Origin: Paenibacillus silvae
Lineage (GTDB): Bacteria > Bacillota > Bacilli > Paenibacillales > Paenibacillaceae
Assembly (NCBI RefSeq): GCF_014639235.1
Contig: NZ_BMFU01000006.1
Location: forward strand, 124,001 to 188,000
Length of the DNA stretch: 64,000 nt
Direction: 5' to 3'
The stretch's first letter is position 1. Each line of letters starts with the position of its first letter. A model generated the notes under the pieces. That model worked only from the letters and a program-made list of their open reading frames with translations. It made no database searches and was not told where the DNA came from. Positions 18,239 to 27,618 of the stretch are shown here, piece by piece. The position numbers and the translations under genes were made by a program.

Positions 18239-19330
18239 TTATTTGTTTGGCTTTGCAAGCTGGAGTTCATCCGCCCACGACTGCAGCTTCTCCTGTGTCC
18301 AGGAATCATTTTCTCCCATGATCGAATATCTCAGACCTGCCTCACTCCATGACAAATTGCGAATCACGGACATGTACGAACCATCGGTATCACGGATTGT
18401 TACTTTCTTTTCCTCTGGCAGCAGGTTTTCATCTACATTTTCCTCAGGTGCCTGGAATACGGTTATACTGATCTCGGGCTTGTTATCCTTCACATAATAT
18501 AACGTTACCTCATCCCGGCTTTCACTCACGGACGAAGTCATCTCGATTCTCGACAATTCCAGTTCCTTCCCTGCATATTGCAGGAACGGCTGGCCCACTG
18601 CCTTCTCTGCTTCTTCCAGTGTTATCTCCTTGTTGTCCATCACATCATTCATCTTTTTGATCTCAACATCTGCAGGAATGTCCAGCGTAAATGTCTTGTC
18701 CGTGAATTCAGGATTGTATTCAATCAGGTCATACAGCACCTCCGATTGGTTATCCCCGTACGTACTGGTCGCTTTAATTACCATCCACTTCTTGGGGTCT
18801 ATCCAAAATTGGGACGACATCGACAGGGAATTTTCATCCTTGGGTGTTAGTTCAATGTGAATTACTTCATGGCCTTGAAGCGTTTCCTGGCCCAGCGTCT
18901 TCACGTTGTGGGAATCACGCATCCGTTCCAGTTGATCCACCAGCATCTGCTTTTGGGTTTGGTTAGGCTCTTGCTGAAACGAGGAGGAGTCCATCGAAAA
19001 AGCGGTCTTGGCCTCTTTCTCATAAATCAGAATCTCTGATCCGTTATGAACCGCATAACTTACATTTCCATCTTCCTCTGTCTCAATCCGCTGCTGTCCG
19101 GTATTCCCGTCTACCCACTCCTTCACCTGTACGGTATTCGTGATTTCCCCATCCGTCCACATCTTCAAAAGACCTTCCGCATAGTAGGAAGCCGGCTCTG
19201 ACTCGGCAGCAATAATCTTCTCAATCATGTCATCCCCCGACATGCCAAGCACCTCCTTTTCCGAACATCCTGCTAACATTGAAGTGGCAATCAAGGCAAC
19301 TCCGAGCAGCTTCCACCCTTTCTTCATCAT
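18239..19330 (-). CDS. LolA/YdcC-like outer-surface lipoprotein
   Basis: About 363 residues. Signal peptide with lipobox LAGC (Cys 22) predicts a lipid-anchored extracytoplasmic protein. The body has the LolA-like beta-sheet pattern of sporulation protein YdcC and relatives (SYYAEGLLKMW, QFWIDPKKWMVIKA, FTLDIPADVEI), plus a C-terminal domain. The better start is the ATG-ATG pair at 19330, since GGAGG touches the upstream ATG. It is the third gene of a RR-HK-lipoprotein operon, so it may be an accessory to signal sensing; exact role unknown. Confidence 0.8.
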   Translation of the reverse strand: MMKKGWKLLGVALIATSMLAGCSEKEVLGMSGDDMIEKIIAAESEPASYYAEGLLKMWTDGEITNTVQVKEWVDGNTGQQRIETEEDGNVSYAVHNGSEILIYEKEAKTAFSMDSSSFQQEPNQTQKQMLVDQLERMRDSHNVKTLGQETLQGHEVIHIELTPKDENSLSMSSQFWIDPKKWMVIKATSTYGDNQSEVLYDLIEYNPEFTDKTFTLDIPADVEIKKMNDVMDNKEITLEEAEKAVGQPFLQYAGKELELSRIEMTSSVSESRDEVTLYYVKDNKPEISITVFQAPEENVDENLLPEEKKVTIRDTDGSYMSVIRNLSWSEAGLRYSIMGENDSWTQEKLQSWADELQLAKPNK

Positions 19331-19365
19331 AACGATCATCCTCCTTCTTTAATTTCTGTGTATCG

Positions 19366-20832
19366 TTACAGTTCCGGCAATCGGCACACAGCCGCAGTCC
19401 CGTATTGTTCCGAGGACCACATGCGCATATCCCCTCCATGCTTTAATGCAATCCTTCTGGCTATGCTTAATCCCAAGCCCGAGCCTCCTGCGAAGCCGTG
19501 TCTCTCCTGCTTGTGATATTGAACATACGGCTCGAAAATTCGCTCCAGCTGTTCTGGCGGAATCGCAGGACCTTCATTTTGAACCACCATGATCGTTGCC
19601 CCGGTTCTGTAAGGGTCAAGCTCCGCTCCGAGTAACGGATTCATCCATTCGGGGAGTTCCTCCACTGAATCAATTACGGCGAGTCCGATTCTACCTTCGG
19701 GAGGCGTATAACGAAGCGCATTATGCACCAGATTATCGGTCAGGCGCATCAGTGATTCAGGATGAATCCGGTAGAGATGATTCGTGCGTACAGACACCTG
19801 CATGTTGTAATGATCACGTTCCGCAAGTCCTCCGTAACTGCCCAGCAGCATCTCGAAAAACTCTTCCCCTTCCACCTCAACCATAGCAAGTTCCGAATCA
19901 CTGGAGCCAAGCGCTGTATACATCTCAAGCTCACCGATCATCTGTTTCATACGTTCCACATTTCTCGCAATAACATCTCTATACTCCTGTTTCTCCAATC
20001 GTTCAGAACGGGTGTCCATGCTGATTGCCTCCGCATAAGCACTGATGGACATCAACGGTGTTTTCAGGTCATGAGACAGGGACGCCACAATCATCTCTTT
20101 TTCTTTTTGCTGCTTCTCCACCTCTGCCTGCGTCTGCCTGACCGTTTGCTGCATCGCATCGAACTGCTGCAGCAGCGTACCCATCTCATCGTTCCGAATG
20201 TTTGCCCGCACAACATTCGGTTTTTCTCCACGGGCAAACGCATGCATCCTGTCCATCAAAACTCTCATGGGAAAGAATAGCTTTCGGGATAGCAGCCACA
20301 ACACCGTCCCATATAACAGTACAAAGAATAAAACGGCTCCACTGACAACCCAGGTTGTTCGAATTGATATGCCTTCAAGCCAATCCTGTCGCAGCATCGT
20401 TATCTCATAAATGCCCGCCAGTTCTCCATGATTCCAGACCGGTTTCTTCACCGAAAATGTACGGTGACGCATCTGCAGGTTGTACAGGTTCCGGTATAAT
20501 TCAGAGCTTCTTACCGTGTATCCACCTGATGACCGCGCATCCCCGCCAGAACTGTACACCCGAATGCCAGAGGGCAAATACAGATTGAAGCTCACCTGTT
20601 CACTGGCAAGCTCAGGGAGAATTTGATGATGCTCGAGAGACTGCAGCTGGTAGAGCTCTGGATTATCCAGCGCCTTCTCTATGGGAGCGAAATGTCCGGA
20701 TAACTCCACGTATTCAGCTACTGCGCGCTGACTTTCATAATAGTTATACAAGGAAAACAATGCCCAGCCTGCAGCCACAGGCAATAACATGACAATCAGG
20801 AACGCAAGCATCAGCCAATATTTCAGCTTCAT
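19366..20832 (-). CDS. membrane sensor histidine kinase
   Basis: About 488 residues from the ATG that overlaps the regulator stop (ATGA). TM1 at about 5-28, an extracellular domain of about 140 residues, TM2 at about 165-188, HAMP, HisKA with acceptor in SLSHDLKTPLMSISAY, and HATPase with NLVHNALRYTPP and GGSGLGLSIARR. It signals through the upstream regulator. The stimulus is unknown; the lipoprotein downstream suggests an envelope signal. Confidence 0.9.
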   Translation of the reverse strand: MKLKYWLMLAFLIVMLLPVAAGWALFSLYNYYESQRAVAEYVELSGHFAPIEKALDNPELYQLQSLEHHQILPELASEQVSFNLYLPSGIRVYSSGGDARSSGGYTVRSSELYRNLYNLQMRHRTFSVKKPVWNHGELAGIYEITMLRQDWLEGISIRTTWVVSGAVLFFVLLYGTVLWLLSRKLFFPMRVLMDRMHAFARGEKPNVVRANIRNDEMGTLLQQFDAMQQTVRQTQAEVEKQQKEKEMIVASLSHDLKTPLMSISAYAEAISMDTRSERLEKQEYRDVIARNVERMKQMIGELEMYTALGSSDSELAMVEVEGEEFFEMLLGSYGGLAERDHYNMQVSVRTNHLYRIHPESLMRLTDNLVHNALRYTPPEGRIGLAVIDSVEELPEWMNPLLGAELDPYRTGATIMVVQNEGPAIPPEQLERIFEPYVQYHKQERHGFAGGSGLGLSIARRIALKHGGDMRMWSSEQYGTAAVCRLPEL

Positions 20833-21551
20833 TCGATCCGCTCCCCAATAAAGCGGTAACCGCTGCCCCATACGGTTTGAATCCAGCGCGGCTGATGCGG
20901 CTCATCTCCCAGCTTTGCTCGCAGACTTTTAACGTGTACAGTGACTGTGCTTGAGCTTGCCTCTGCCGGCTGGCCCCACACATGTTCATAAATCTCCGTT
21001 TTCGTGAATGCCCGGCCTTGATGCGAAGCCAGCAGCATAAGCAGCGCTCCTTCTTTTCCCGTCAGCTGCAGCTCGGTACCATTAAGCATCACCTGCTGAT
21101 TCAGCGGGTGGATGGATAATCCGTCATTGTACTGCTGAAGAACAGAACTGGATGAAGAACCTGACTGCCTCCCCTGATATCTGCGATATCTGCTCAGGTG
21201 GGCCTCAATCCGGGCTGTAAGCTCGGCCAGGCTGAAAGGTTTCGTGATATAATCATCGGCACCCAGGCCGAGCCCCTTCAGTTTGCTTTCCTCCTGGTGA
21301 CGTGCACTCATGATTAATACGGGAACATCACTGATTAGTCTGACATGTTTGCATACGGTAAATCCGTCCATCTCCGGCAGCATCAGATCAAGCAAAACAA
21401 GCTGATACTCCCCCTTCCTGAAATCCTCCCAGCTCTCCAGTCCACTTGATGCCCAGGTTACGGCATATCCTTCACGGCGCAGATGATCCAGCAGAATACG
21501 GGCAATTTCCGGGTCATCCTCTACCAGCAGTATGTTATCCTTGTCTGTCAT
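20829..21551 (-). CDS. OmpR-family response regulator
   Basis: 240 residues. Receiver with E11-D12-D13, D55 in LVLLDLMLPEMDG, MSA and DYITKPFSL, then a Ser-rich linker (GSSSSS) and a winged helix ending WIQTVWGSGYRF. First gene of the operon with the kinase and lipoprotein. GGAGG lies eleven bases before the ATG. Divergent from a TetR gene. Confidence 0.92.
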   Translation of the reverse strand: MTDKDNILLVEDDPEIARILLDHLRREGYAVTWASSGLESWEDFRKGEYQLVLLDLMLPEMDGFTVCKHVRLISDVPVLIMSARHQEESKLKGLGLGADDYITKPFSLAELTARIEAHLSRYRRYQGRQSGSSSSSVLQQYNDGLSIHPLNQQVMLNGTELQLTGKEGALLMLLASHQGRAFTKTEIYEHVWGQPAEASSSTVTVHVKSLRAKLGDEPHQPRWIQTVWGSGYRFIGERIE

Positions 21552-21748
21552 TGCGCTTTCATCCTCCCATGCCTAAAGTGTAGCGAAGAATCCATAAGAT
21601 TCTGTAAAGTTAATACTTTCTTTATAAATGCCAATTACGCACAGTTTTAGAAGGAAAATAACCCCGTTACATGCTTCATGCCTTGCATTTTTGTTATTTC
21701 AGGTCAAACCTCACTATAGATGTTACCCCAAATGTTGGAAAGAGTTTA

Positions 21749-21777
21749 TTGAATTTAGACAAATAGGGTGTTAAAAT
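21749..21777 (+). promoter_or_regulatory. promoter of the TetR-HXXEE operon
   Basis: TTGAAT (21749-21754), a 17-base spacer and TAAAAT (21772-21777), close to sigma-A consensus and just upstream of a palindromic operator. Confidence 0.7.
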
Positions 21778-21782
21778 AAATT

Positions 21783-21805
21783 AAACAACGTTTTAAACAA
21801 TGTTT
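21783..21805 (+). promoter_or_regulatory. probable TetR autoregulatory operator
   Basis: Two adjacent 11-bp palindromic half-units AAAC-N3-GTTT separated by one base. Together they make a 23-bp imperfect palindrome covering the expected transcription start of the TetR gene. Position and symmetry fit autorepression. Confidence 0.65.
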
Positions 21806-21833
21806 AAATATTGCGAGAAGGGAACAAGAAGCT

Positions 21834-22421
21834 GTGGACAAGAACAATGAAACCAAAGAAATTATTCTTCAAACTGCACTGGAGATGATCAAACAGGAGG
21901 GATTCGAGAAGATCACCATTCGCAGCATTGCCCAACGTTCGAATACAAACGTATCACTGGTGAATTATTACTTTGGCTCCAAGGATAAGCTGATTAGCGA
22001 GGTGATACAGATTCTGCTTTCTGGTTTTCAGGAATCTTTCGAGGTACTGGATGACTTTACTTTGCCACCCGAGCAACGCTTGAAACGTTTTTTGCTGCAT
22101 TATGTACAAGGAATAGAGCAGTACCCTGAACTGCTGTCACGAGTCATTACCATGGGCGCCAATTTATTTGCGTCACAGCAGGAGTATGGAAAGTTTATGC
22201 GGATGATTGGATTCGACAAAATCAAGAGTCTGCTTAAAGAGCTGACCAACGAACAGGATCAAGACATTCTAATGATGATGGTGATGCAAGTCTTCGGAGC
22301 CGTGTTCATGCCTGCACTGATGAGACAGACTCTGGAGGCTGGCTCAGGCATCGAAATGAAGCCTGCCGAGCGTCAGATTGACCTGCTGCTGGAACGTTAT
22401 TTTTCAGAAAATAAGATGTGA
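21834..22421 (+). CDS. TetR/AcrR-family repressor
   Basis: 195 residues. N-terminal HTH (EGFEKITIRSIAQRSNTNVS followed by LVNYYFGSKDKL) is typical; the C-terminal ligand domain is helical and not assignable to a subgroup. The GTG start follows AAGGGA by ten bases. The next gene, 13 bases downstream, encodes an HXXEE membrane protein and is probably co-repressed. The ligand is unknown. Confidence 0.88.
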   Translation: MDKNNETKEIILQTALEMIKQEGFEKITIRSIAQRSNTNVSLVNYYFGSKDKLISEVIQILLSGFQESFEVLDDFTLPPEQRLKRFLLHYVQGIEQYPELLSRVITMGANLFASQQEYGKFMRMIGFDKIKSLLKELTNEQDQDILMMMVMQVFGAVFMPALMRQTLEAGSGIEMKPAERQIDLLLERYFSENKM

Positions 22422-22434
22422 GGAGAGATTGCTC

Positions 22435-23061
22435 ATGAATATGCTGCGTAAATACTGGCCTGATCTGGGCATGCTTGTCACGGCAGTAACCGCAATCGGC
22501 ATCGTTATGAATCTTCGTTCCATGTCCGAACTGAGTATGATCTTGTGGCTTAGCTTCATCGCCATTCTGGTGCATCAATTCGAAGAGTATCGCTGGCCCG
22601 GCTATTTCGGCGGTTTATTCAACATCGTTATATTCAAAAGTGAACAACCCACACGTTATCCGCTGAACCCGCAGTCGGCCATGGTTATTAACCTGGTTAT
22701 CGCCTATGTTTTTTATCTTCTGCCCGTCTTTTTCCCAACCTTCATCTGGCTGGCACTGGCCCCGATCTTTATGGGTTTTTTCCAGTTTGTCTGGCACGGT
22801 CTATTCGCCAATATCAAAGCCAAAACATGGTACAATCCCGGCCTGTTCGCCGTGCTGGTTTTCCATTTTCCAATTGGTGGATGGTATCTGTATTACATTA
22901 CAGAGCACAAGCTGGCAAGCACCGCCGACTGGATCATCGGATTGTTGTACTTTGTCATCGCTGTGTATCTCCTCATTATTAAAGGAAATATGTGGCTGAA
23001 GGATATCCATTCACCCTTTCATTTCTCCGACAAACAGCTGGGACCATATCACAACAAATGA
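22435..23061 (+). CDS. HXXEE domain integral membrane protein
   Basis: About 208 residues with six hydrophobic segments. The family-defining motif H-Q-F-E-E (LVHQFEEYRWPGYFGG) is near residue 43, and further polar residues inside helices (WHGLF, FHFPIGGWYLYY) suggest a membrane-embedded active or metal site. The true start is the ATG at 22435 after GAGGAGAG. In an operon with the TetR gene, so likely induced by that regulator's ligand. The biochemical role of HXXEE proteins is not established. Confidence 0.8.
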   Translation: MNMLRKYWPDLGMLVTAVTAIGIVMNLRSMSELSMILWLSFIAILVHQFEEYRWPGYFGGLFNIVIFKSEQPTRYPLNPQSAMVINLVIAYVFYLLPVFFPTFIWLALAPIFMGFFQFVWHGLFANIKAKTWYNPGLFAVLVFHFPIGGWYLYYITEHKLASTADWIIGLLYFVIAVYLLIIKGNMWLKDIHSPFHFSDKQLGPYHNK

Positions 23062-23070
23062 CTGCATCAT

Positions 23071-23119
23071 AAAAAAATACCCCATAGAGAGACGTATCAA
23101 GTGTCTGCTCTATAAGGTA
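23071..23119. terminator. terminator of the pst operon
   Basis: Stem ATAGAGAGAC / GTCTgCTCTAT with an outer TACC/GGTA, followed on the minus strand by TTTTTTTA. It serves pstB and may also stop the rightward HXXEE transcript. Confidence 0.8.
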
Positions 23120-23168
23120 CTGTTTAAGGTGTTTACTGTGAAATTTTCATACACCAATCCAGCAATCA

Positions 23169-23924
23169 TTAACCAAAACGACCCATAATATATTCCTGTG
23201 TCAAACGGTTGTCCGGATTGGTAAAGATATGCTCCGTATCCCCATGCTCAACCAGACTGCCCAGGTAAAAATAAGCGGTATAGTCCGAGATGCGCGCTGC
23301 CTGCTGCATATTATGCGTAACAATGACAATGCGCAGCTCTTGCTTCAGCTCGGAAATTAATTCTTCTACCTTGCCTGTTGATACCGGGTCAAGCGCAGAT
23401 GCCGGCTCATCGAGCAGCAGAATCTGCGGATCTACGGATAACGCCCGTGCGATACAGAGACGCTGCTGCTGCCCCCCCGACAGTGCCAGAGCCGAGTCAT
23501 GCAGCCTGTCTTTTACCTCATCCCACAGAGCGGCGCGACGCAAGCTTTTTTCCACAATCTCATCCAGTGCTTTCTTGTTTTTTGTACCACGGTAGCGGGG
23601 GCCAAACGCGATATTGTTGTAGATGGATTTATGAAAAGGGTTAGGCTTCTGCCACACCATACCAATCTTCTGCCGAAGCTTGATTACATCAGTGCCCGGT
23701 TCATTCAGGTCGTTGCCATCCATCCAGATATGTCCCTCCGTGCGAGAACCGGCAATCTCATCATTCATCCGGTTCAATGAGCGGAGAAAGGTGGATTTGC
23801 CGCAGCCCGAAGGCCCGATCAGAGCTGTTACACTGGACTCCGGGAAGGTAAGGCTGATCTGTTTAACCGCCTGGAAATGCCCATAATATATGCTTAACTG
23901 TTCCGTACCGAAAGGTATGGCCAT
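23169..23924 (-). CDS. pstB: phosphate ABC transporter ATP-binding protein
   Basis: 251 residues. Walker A GPSGCGKST, the PstB-specific RSLNRMNDEI, Q-loop WQKPNPFHKSIYNNIAFG, signature LSGGQQQRLCIARAL, Walker B LLLDEPASALDP and the switch H in VTHNMQQAAR all fit PstB. It energises high-affinity phosphate uptake at the inner face of the membrane. Last gene of pstSCAB; no phoU follows. Confidence 0.96.
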   Translation of the reverse strand: MAIPFGTEQLSIYYGHFQAVKQISLTFPESSVTALIGPSGCGKSTFLRSLNRMNDEIAGSRTEGHIWMDGNDLNEPGTDVIKLRQKIGMVWQKPNPFHKSIYNNIAFGPRYRGTKNKKALDEIVEKSLRRAALWDEVKDRLHDSALALSGGQQQRLCIARALSVDPQILLLDEPASALDPVSTGKVEELISELKQELRIVIVTHNMQQAARISDYTAYFYLGSLVEHGDTEHIFTNPDNRLTQEYIMGRFG

Positions 23925-23936
23925 GTCGGTTCCTCC

Positions 23937-24830
23937 TTATTTCGAAGCTGTCATCCGGCGGTATACAACACGGCCGATCCAGCGTGCACTCAGATTAAAC
24001 GCAAGCACCAGAATAACCAATACGGCCGATGCACCTGCCGCGATTTCCTTGGAATCCGGTCCAATGCCCTCGCTGTTGACTTTCCAGATGTGCACAGCCA
24101 ATGTTTCAGCAGGACGCAGCGGATTAATTGGCGATCTCGGACTTGTCGGATTCCAATCCGTAAAGTCCAGCGGCGGGCTGCTCATTCCGGCGGTGAACAT
24201 CAGGGCAGCAGCTTCACCGAAAATCCGGCCAGAGGCCAGAATCGTTCCTGTAATCAAACTTGGCAGTGCCACAGGCAGCAGAATTGAAGTGATGATTTTC
24301 CATTTGGACAAACCAAGAGCGAGCCCCGCTTCCTTCTGCTCCTTCGGAACAGCACGGAAGGCTTGCTCCGTCGTACGCACCATCAGCGGCAGGTTGAAAA
24401 TAGCCAGCGCCATAGCACCCGATAAGAGAGAGAAACCAAGACCGAACGTATTAACAATCAATAATAGTCCGAACAAACCAATAACGATGGATGGGAAGGA
24501 CGACAGCACTTCAACAACCAGACGAATGAAACTTGTGATCCGTCCCGGTTTGGCGTATTCCGCCATATAAATTCCACCGCCCCAGCCGAGCGGGATCGTA
24601 ATAATTAACGTGAGCACAAGCAAAAATATAGAGTTAAACAATTGCGGTCCAATACCGCCGCCGCCTTTGAGCAATTGCGGAGCACTCGTCAGGAAATGCC
24701 AGTTGATCTGGCCGATTCCCCGGAAAAGAATGAATCCGAGCAGCCCGAGCAGAAGCACAACGATGAAAAGAGCCAGTACAACAATGACACCTGTTGCAAT
24801 TTTATCTACTGTTTTTGCCTTTAATTTCAT
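23937..24830 (-). CDS. pstA: phosphate ABC transporter permease PstA
   Basis: 297 residues with six membrane helices and the binding-protein-dependent permease EAA loop (GLALGLSKWKIITSILLPVALPSLITG). Pairs with PstC to form the phosphate channel. Overlaps the pstC stop by four bases (ATGA), so it is translated in step. Confidence 0.95.
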   Translation of the reverse strand: MKLKAKTVDKIATGVIVVLALFIVVLLLGLLGFILFRGIGQINWHFLTSAPQLLKGGGGIGPQLFNSIFLLVLTLIITIPLGWGGGIYMAEYAKPGRITSFIRLVVEVLSSFPSIVIGLFGLLLIVNTFGLGFSLLSGAMALAIFNLPLMVRTTEQAFRAVPKEQKEAGLALGLSKWKIITSILLPVALPSLITGTILASGRIFGEAAALMFTAGMSSPPLDFTDWNPTSPRSPINPLRPAETLAVHIWKVNSEGIGPDSKEIAAGASAVLVILVLAFNLSARWIGRVVYRRMTASK

Positions 24831-25735
24831 ACCCGGTTTCTCCTTTCAAGCAGGCGAACCAGAATGACAAAGACAAAGGTCATTACCAGCAGCACAAGCG
24901 CCATACTCCAAAGTGCATTGTTATGAACAGAGCCCATCGTGGTGTTACCCATACTCAGTGTAATTACACTGGTTAATGTGGACGCCGATTCAAGCAGAGA
25001 TGTTGGTACATGCGGTGCATTACCGATAACCATTTGTACCGCAAGTGCCTCACCGAAGGCACGCGCCATGCCCAGAACAACCCCGGTAAGCAGCGCAGGC
25101 AGAACAGTCGGAATAATGACCCGATAGATCGTTTGCCAGCGTGTTGCACCCAGTGCATAGGAGGATTCACGCAGCCCTTTAGGAAGCGCGGACAGTGCAT
25201 CTGCCATAATGCTGGTTACTGTTGGCAGGATCATGACAGACAAAACGAGGCATCCGGCTGCAATCCCGACACCCGCACCGCCGAACATGCTGCGCAGCAA
25301 AGGTACAATGACACTAAGACCGATAAAACCGTAAACAACCGAAGGAATACCTGACAAAAGCTCGATCGCAGGCTGCAGTATTTTTTTACCTTTGCCTGGT
25401 ACGATCTCTGTCATAAAGAGTGCTGCACACAGGCTGAGCGGACTTGCAATCAGCGCTGCCAGAAAAGTTGTAATAAATGAACCTGTTATAAAAGGCAACG
25501 CGCCATAGGCCGCAGGTTCTCCTGTTGGATTCCATGTTTTTCCTGTTAAAAAATCACTCATGCTTATGCCGTTCTGGAAAAATGTCGACAGCCCTTTGGA
25601 GGCTACAAAATATACGATGGAAAACATGACAACGATCAGGAAAACGACACAAATCGACGTATAGATTCGTCCCGTCCACTCTTCCCAGTAGTGCTTCTCT
25701 CTCAAGGGTCGGCGTGACTTCACTTTGCTATTCAT
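24827..25735 (-). CDS. pstC: phosphate ABC transporter permease PstC
   Basis: About 302 residues. The ATG at 25735 (MNSKVKSRR) follows GGAGGGGG and is chosen over an upstream ATG in the same frame. Six helices; EAA loop SSYALGATRWQTIYRVIIP; PstC-typical GIPSVVYGFIGLSVIVP. Membrane partner of PstA. A hairpin in the gap from pstS may lower its expression relative to the binding protein. Confidence 0.95.
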   Translation of the reverse strand: MNSKVKSRRPLREKHYWEEWTGRIYTSICVVFLIVVMFSIVYFVASKGLSTFFQNGISMSDFLTGKTWNPTGEPAAYGALPFITGSFITTFLAALIASPLSLCAALFMTEIVPGKGKKILQPAIELLSGIPSVVYGFIGLSVIVPLLRSMFGGAGVGIAAGCLVLSVMILPTVTSIMADALSALPKGLRESSYALGATRWQTIYRVIIPTVLPALLTGVVLGMARAFGEALAVQMVIGNAPHVPTSLLESASTLTSVITLSMGNTTMGSVHNNALWSMALVLLVMTFVFVILVRLLERRNRV

Positions 25736-25827
25736 TGCCGTTCCCCCTCCGGTCTGTTCCATAACAACCATCCTTCTATAGTGGAATTGATGCAAAATAT
25801 GGGATATTTTCAGAGCAAACTGCGTAA

Positions 25828-25852
25828 AGAGGCAGGACCTGAGTCCGCCTCT
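25828..25852 (-). terminator. partial terminator between pstS and pstC
   Basis: GAGGCGGAC and GTCCtGCCTC form a tight stem with a 4-base loop, followed on the minus strand by TTTAC only. Such a weak terminator or 3'-end stabiliser is common after binding-protein genes. Confidence 0.6.
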
Positions 25853-25876
25853 CTCGCTGTATGCGCAAGTTAAAGA

Positions 25877-26812
25877 TTATTTCGTCACGTTACCTGCTGC
25901 ATCGCGTTTAACTTTCATACCAGACACCGGGATGTAGCCCAGCTCTGTTACGTCTTTTTGTTGAATTTCATCACTCAGGATGTAGTCAAGGAACGCTTTG
26001 GTTGCAGCATCCGGCTCACCTTTTGTGTACATATGCTCGTATGCCCACACTGGATAAGCACCGGATTCTACGTTTTCTACAGTTGCTTCCACACCTTCAT
26101 ATTTCAGAACTTGCAGGCTGTCGTCCAGGTAGGACAGGGCCAGGTAACCAATTGCACCTGGAGTCTCAGCTACAAGCTTCTTAACTGTACCGGAGGAATC
26201 CTCTTGAATTGAACCTTGGATATCTTCAACTTTCGTACCCAGCGCAAATTTTTCGAATGTTGCACGTGTACCGGAGCTGCCTGGACGGTTTACGATAACG
26301 ATTGCTTGATCTTTACCGCCAACTTCTTTCCAGTTTTTCACTTTACCAGAGAAAATGTCGATCAGTTGTTGTTTGGTCAGATCCGTCACACCTGCATCTT
26401 TATTGCTTACAGGAGCAATCGCAACTACAGCAACCTGATGATCTTTCAGTTCACTTACTTTAGCAGCGTCATCGATTTTTTCTTCTGCAAATACGTCAGA
26501 GTTACCAATTGTAGCTTGTCCGTCGGATACTTGAGTCAGACCAGTACCACTACCGCCGCCTTGTACTTGCACAGTGATGTTCTTATATTGGTCAACTGCC
26601 ATAAATTTTTGTCCAGCTTGATCTACCAGTGGCTGCAGTGCTGTTGATCCAACAGCCAGAATGTTACCGCTGAGCTCAGCTGCAGCAGTACCTTCTCCTG
26701 ATCCATTGCTTGCGGCACCATTTGTAGTACCAGCGTCGTTTTTCGATCCACATGCTGCAAGCACCAGTACGAACGTTAAGGTCATCAAAATAAACGGCAA
26801 CTTTTTAAACAT
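25877..26812 (-). CDS. pstS: phosphate-binding lipoprotein PstS
   Basis: About 311 residues. Signal peptide MFKKLPFILMTLTFVLVLA with lipobox LAAC (Cys 21), then a Gly/Ser/Thr linker and the PstS fold: GSTALQPLV, GGGSGTGL, GNSDVFAEE, and RPGSSGTRATFEKF, whose Ser/Arg/Thr bind phosphate. The start at 26812 is preceded by GGGGGAGG; the upstream in-frame codons lack a suitable site. Captures phosphate outside the membrane for PstCAB. A Pho box lies about 110 bases upstream. Confidence 0.96.
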   Translation of the reverse strand: MFKKLPFILMTLTFVLVLAACGSKNDAGTTNGAASNGSGEGTAAAELSGNILAVGSTALQPLVDQAGQKFMAVDQYKNITVQVQGGGSGTGLTQVSDGQATIGNSDVFAEEKIDDAAKVSELKDHQVAVVAIAPVSNKDAGVTDLTKQQLIDIFSGKVKNWKEVGGKDQAIVIVNRPGSSGTRATFEKFALGTKVEDIQGSIQEDSSGTVKKLVAETPGAIGYLALSYLDDSLQVLKYEGVEATVENVESGAYPVWAYEHMYTKGEPDAATKAFLDYILSDEIQQKDVTELGYIPVSGMKVKRDAAGNVTK

Positions 26813-26921
26813 AGTTTTGTTTTCCTCCCCCAATGTAGTGATGGCGTTTTGTGAATTTGTTTGATCACCATCAACTCTTTAATCATTGTAGTTTTGGTAT
26901 GTCATCCGAAAATCATTGTTT

Positions 26922-26938
26922 TGTAAACGCAATGTTAA
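26922..26938 (-). promoter_or_regulatory. PhoP (Pho) box of pstS
   Basis: On the minus strand TTAACA, five bases, TTTACA. This matches the direct-repeat TT(A/C/T)ACA-N5-TT(A/T)ACA pattern of Bacillus PhoP sites. A possible -10 TACAAT lies about 31 bases further downstream. Confidence 0.75.
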
Positions 26939-27016
26939 AAATTCAGGCTGTGTATGAATGAAGTTGGCCTAGTATAAAGCGTTTAAAATAGAACTCTGTG
27001 CAGTCGTTCCGGCTAC

Positions 27017-27140
27017 AGATCGTTCTTCCGATCGCTGTTGTCTCCAAATTTTTATTGATTTTATTTTCTAAATGTAAACATTCGGAGACAAAGGCGACCG
27101 CTTCGCTTCTTCAGAATCGATTCCCTCCCCTCCACTACTT
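27017..27140. repeat. intergenic palindromic repeat, type 1, copy A
   Basis: Imperfect inverted repeat: GATCGCTGTTGTCTCC (27030-27045) pairs with GGAGACAAAGGCGACC (27084-27099). On one side only it is followed by CGCTTCGCTTCTTCAGAATCGATT and CTCCACTACTT. Same architecture as the copies at 27.3, 35.9 and 49.7 kb. A separate 8-bp hairpin (CATCCCCA/TGGGGATG) lies at 27167-27188. Confidence 0.8.
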
Positions 27141-27280
27141 ATTTTGTTCGCTATTCCAAAAGCATTCATCCCCAGCGTGGTGGGGATGTAATAAAAGTCC
27201 CGCCTCATACAAGGCTGGACTCAAGATAATTTCGAAAGCTGTGTGTTTCATCTAGCGTTCTGAGCCAGTTAGCGCCGGTG

Positions 27281-27411
27281 TAGCGAAGGGAACGGAACGA
27301 TTGTGGAAAAGCGAGGCGGTCGCCTTTATCAACGGATATATTCCTTGGAAGAATGGAATCCAATATATCCGGGGATAACAGCGATTGTAACAACGTCCGT
27401 TCCCGAAGCGG
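27281..27411. repeat. intergenic palindromic repeat, type 1, copy C (inverted)
   Basis: Reverse orientation relative to copy A. Inner arms 27318-27341 and 27363-27386 (GGTCGCCTTTATCAACGG with CCGGGGATAACAGCGATT). An outer arm pair GGGAACGGA (27288-27296) / TCCGTTCCC (27396-27404) nests around it. The asymmetric AAGCGAGGC segment corresponds to the GAAGAAGCGAAGC of other copies. Confidence 0.8.
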
Positions 27412-27512
27412 CTGCCCGGCTCTTTTGACACTTATCGAGATGATTGGCTTCTTCTATATAAAAGTCTTCTATTTCAGGCAGATAAGAACGAAAAAATAGT
27501 TCAAGAAACAGC

Positions 27513-27568
27513 AAAAAAGACTGTCTCACCCGAATGTGCATGGCACATCTGGTCAAACAGCCTTTTTT
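27513..27568. terminator. terminator after arsB
   Basis: AAAAAAGaCTGT on one side and ACAGcCTTTTTT on the other, with an inner ATGTGC/GCACAT hairpin. The T run on the minus strand places it at the end of arsB. Confidence 0.82.
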
Positions 27569-27618
27569 ACAGAATCATATGTTCACTTTTAATGTTTGAT
27601 ATGATCAACACATCTCTT

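Noticed and set aside
27017..27411. CRISPR array
   Set aside because: Repeats are palindromic, variable, in opposite orientations and far apart, with no spacers or cas genes.
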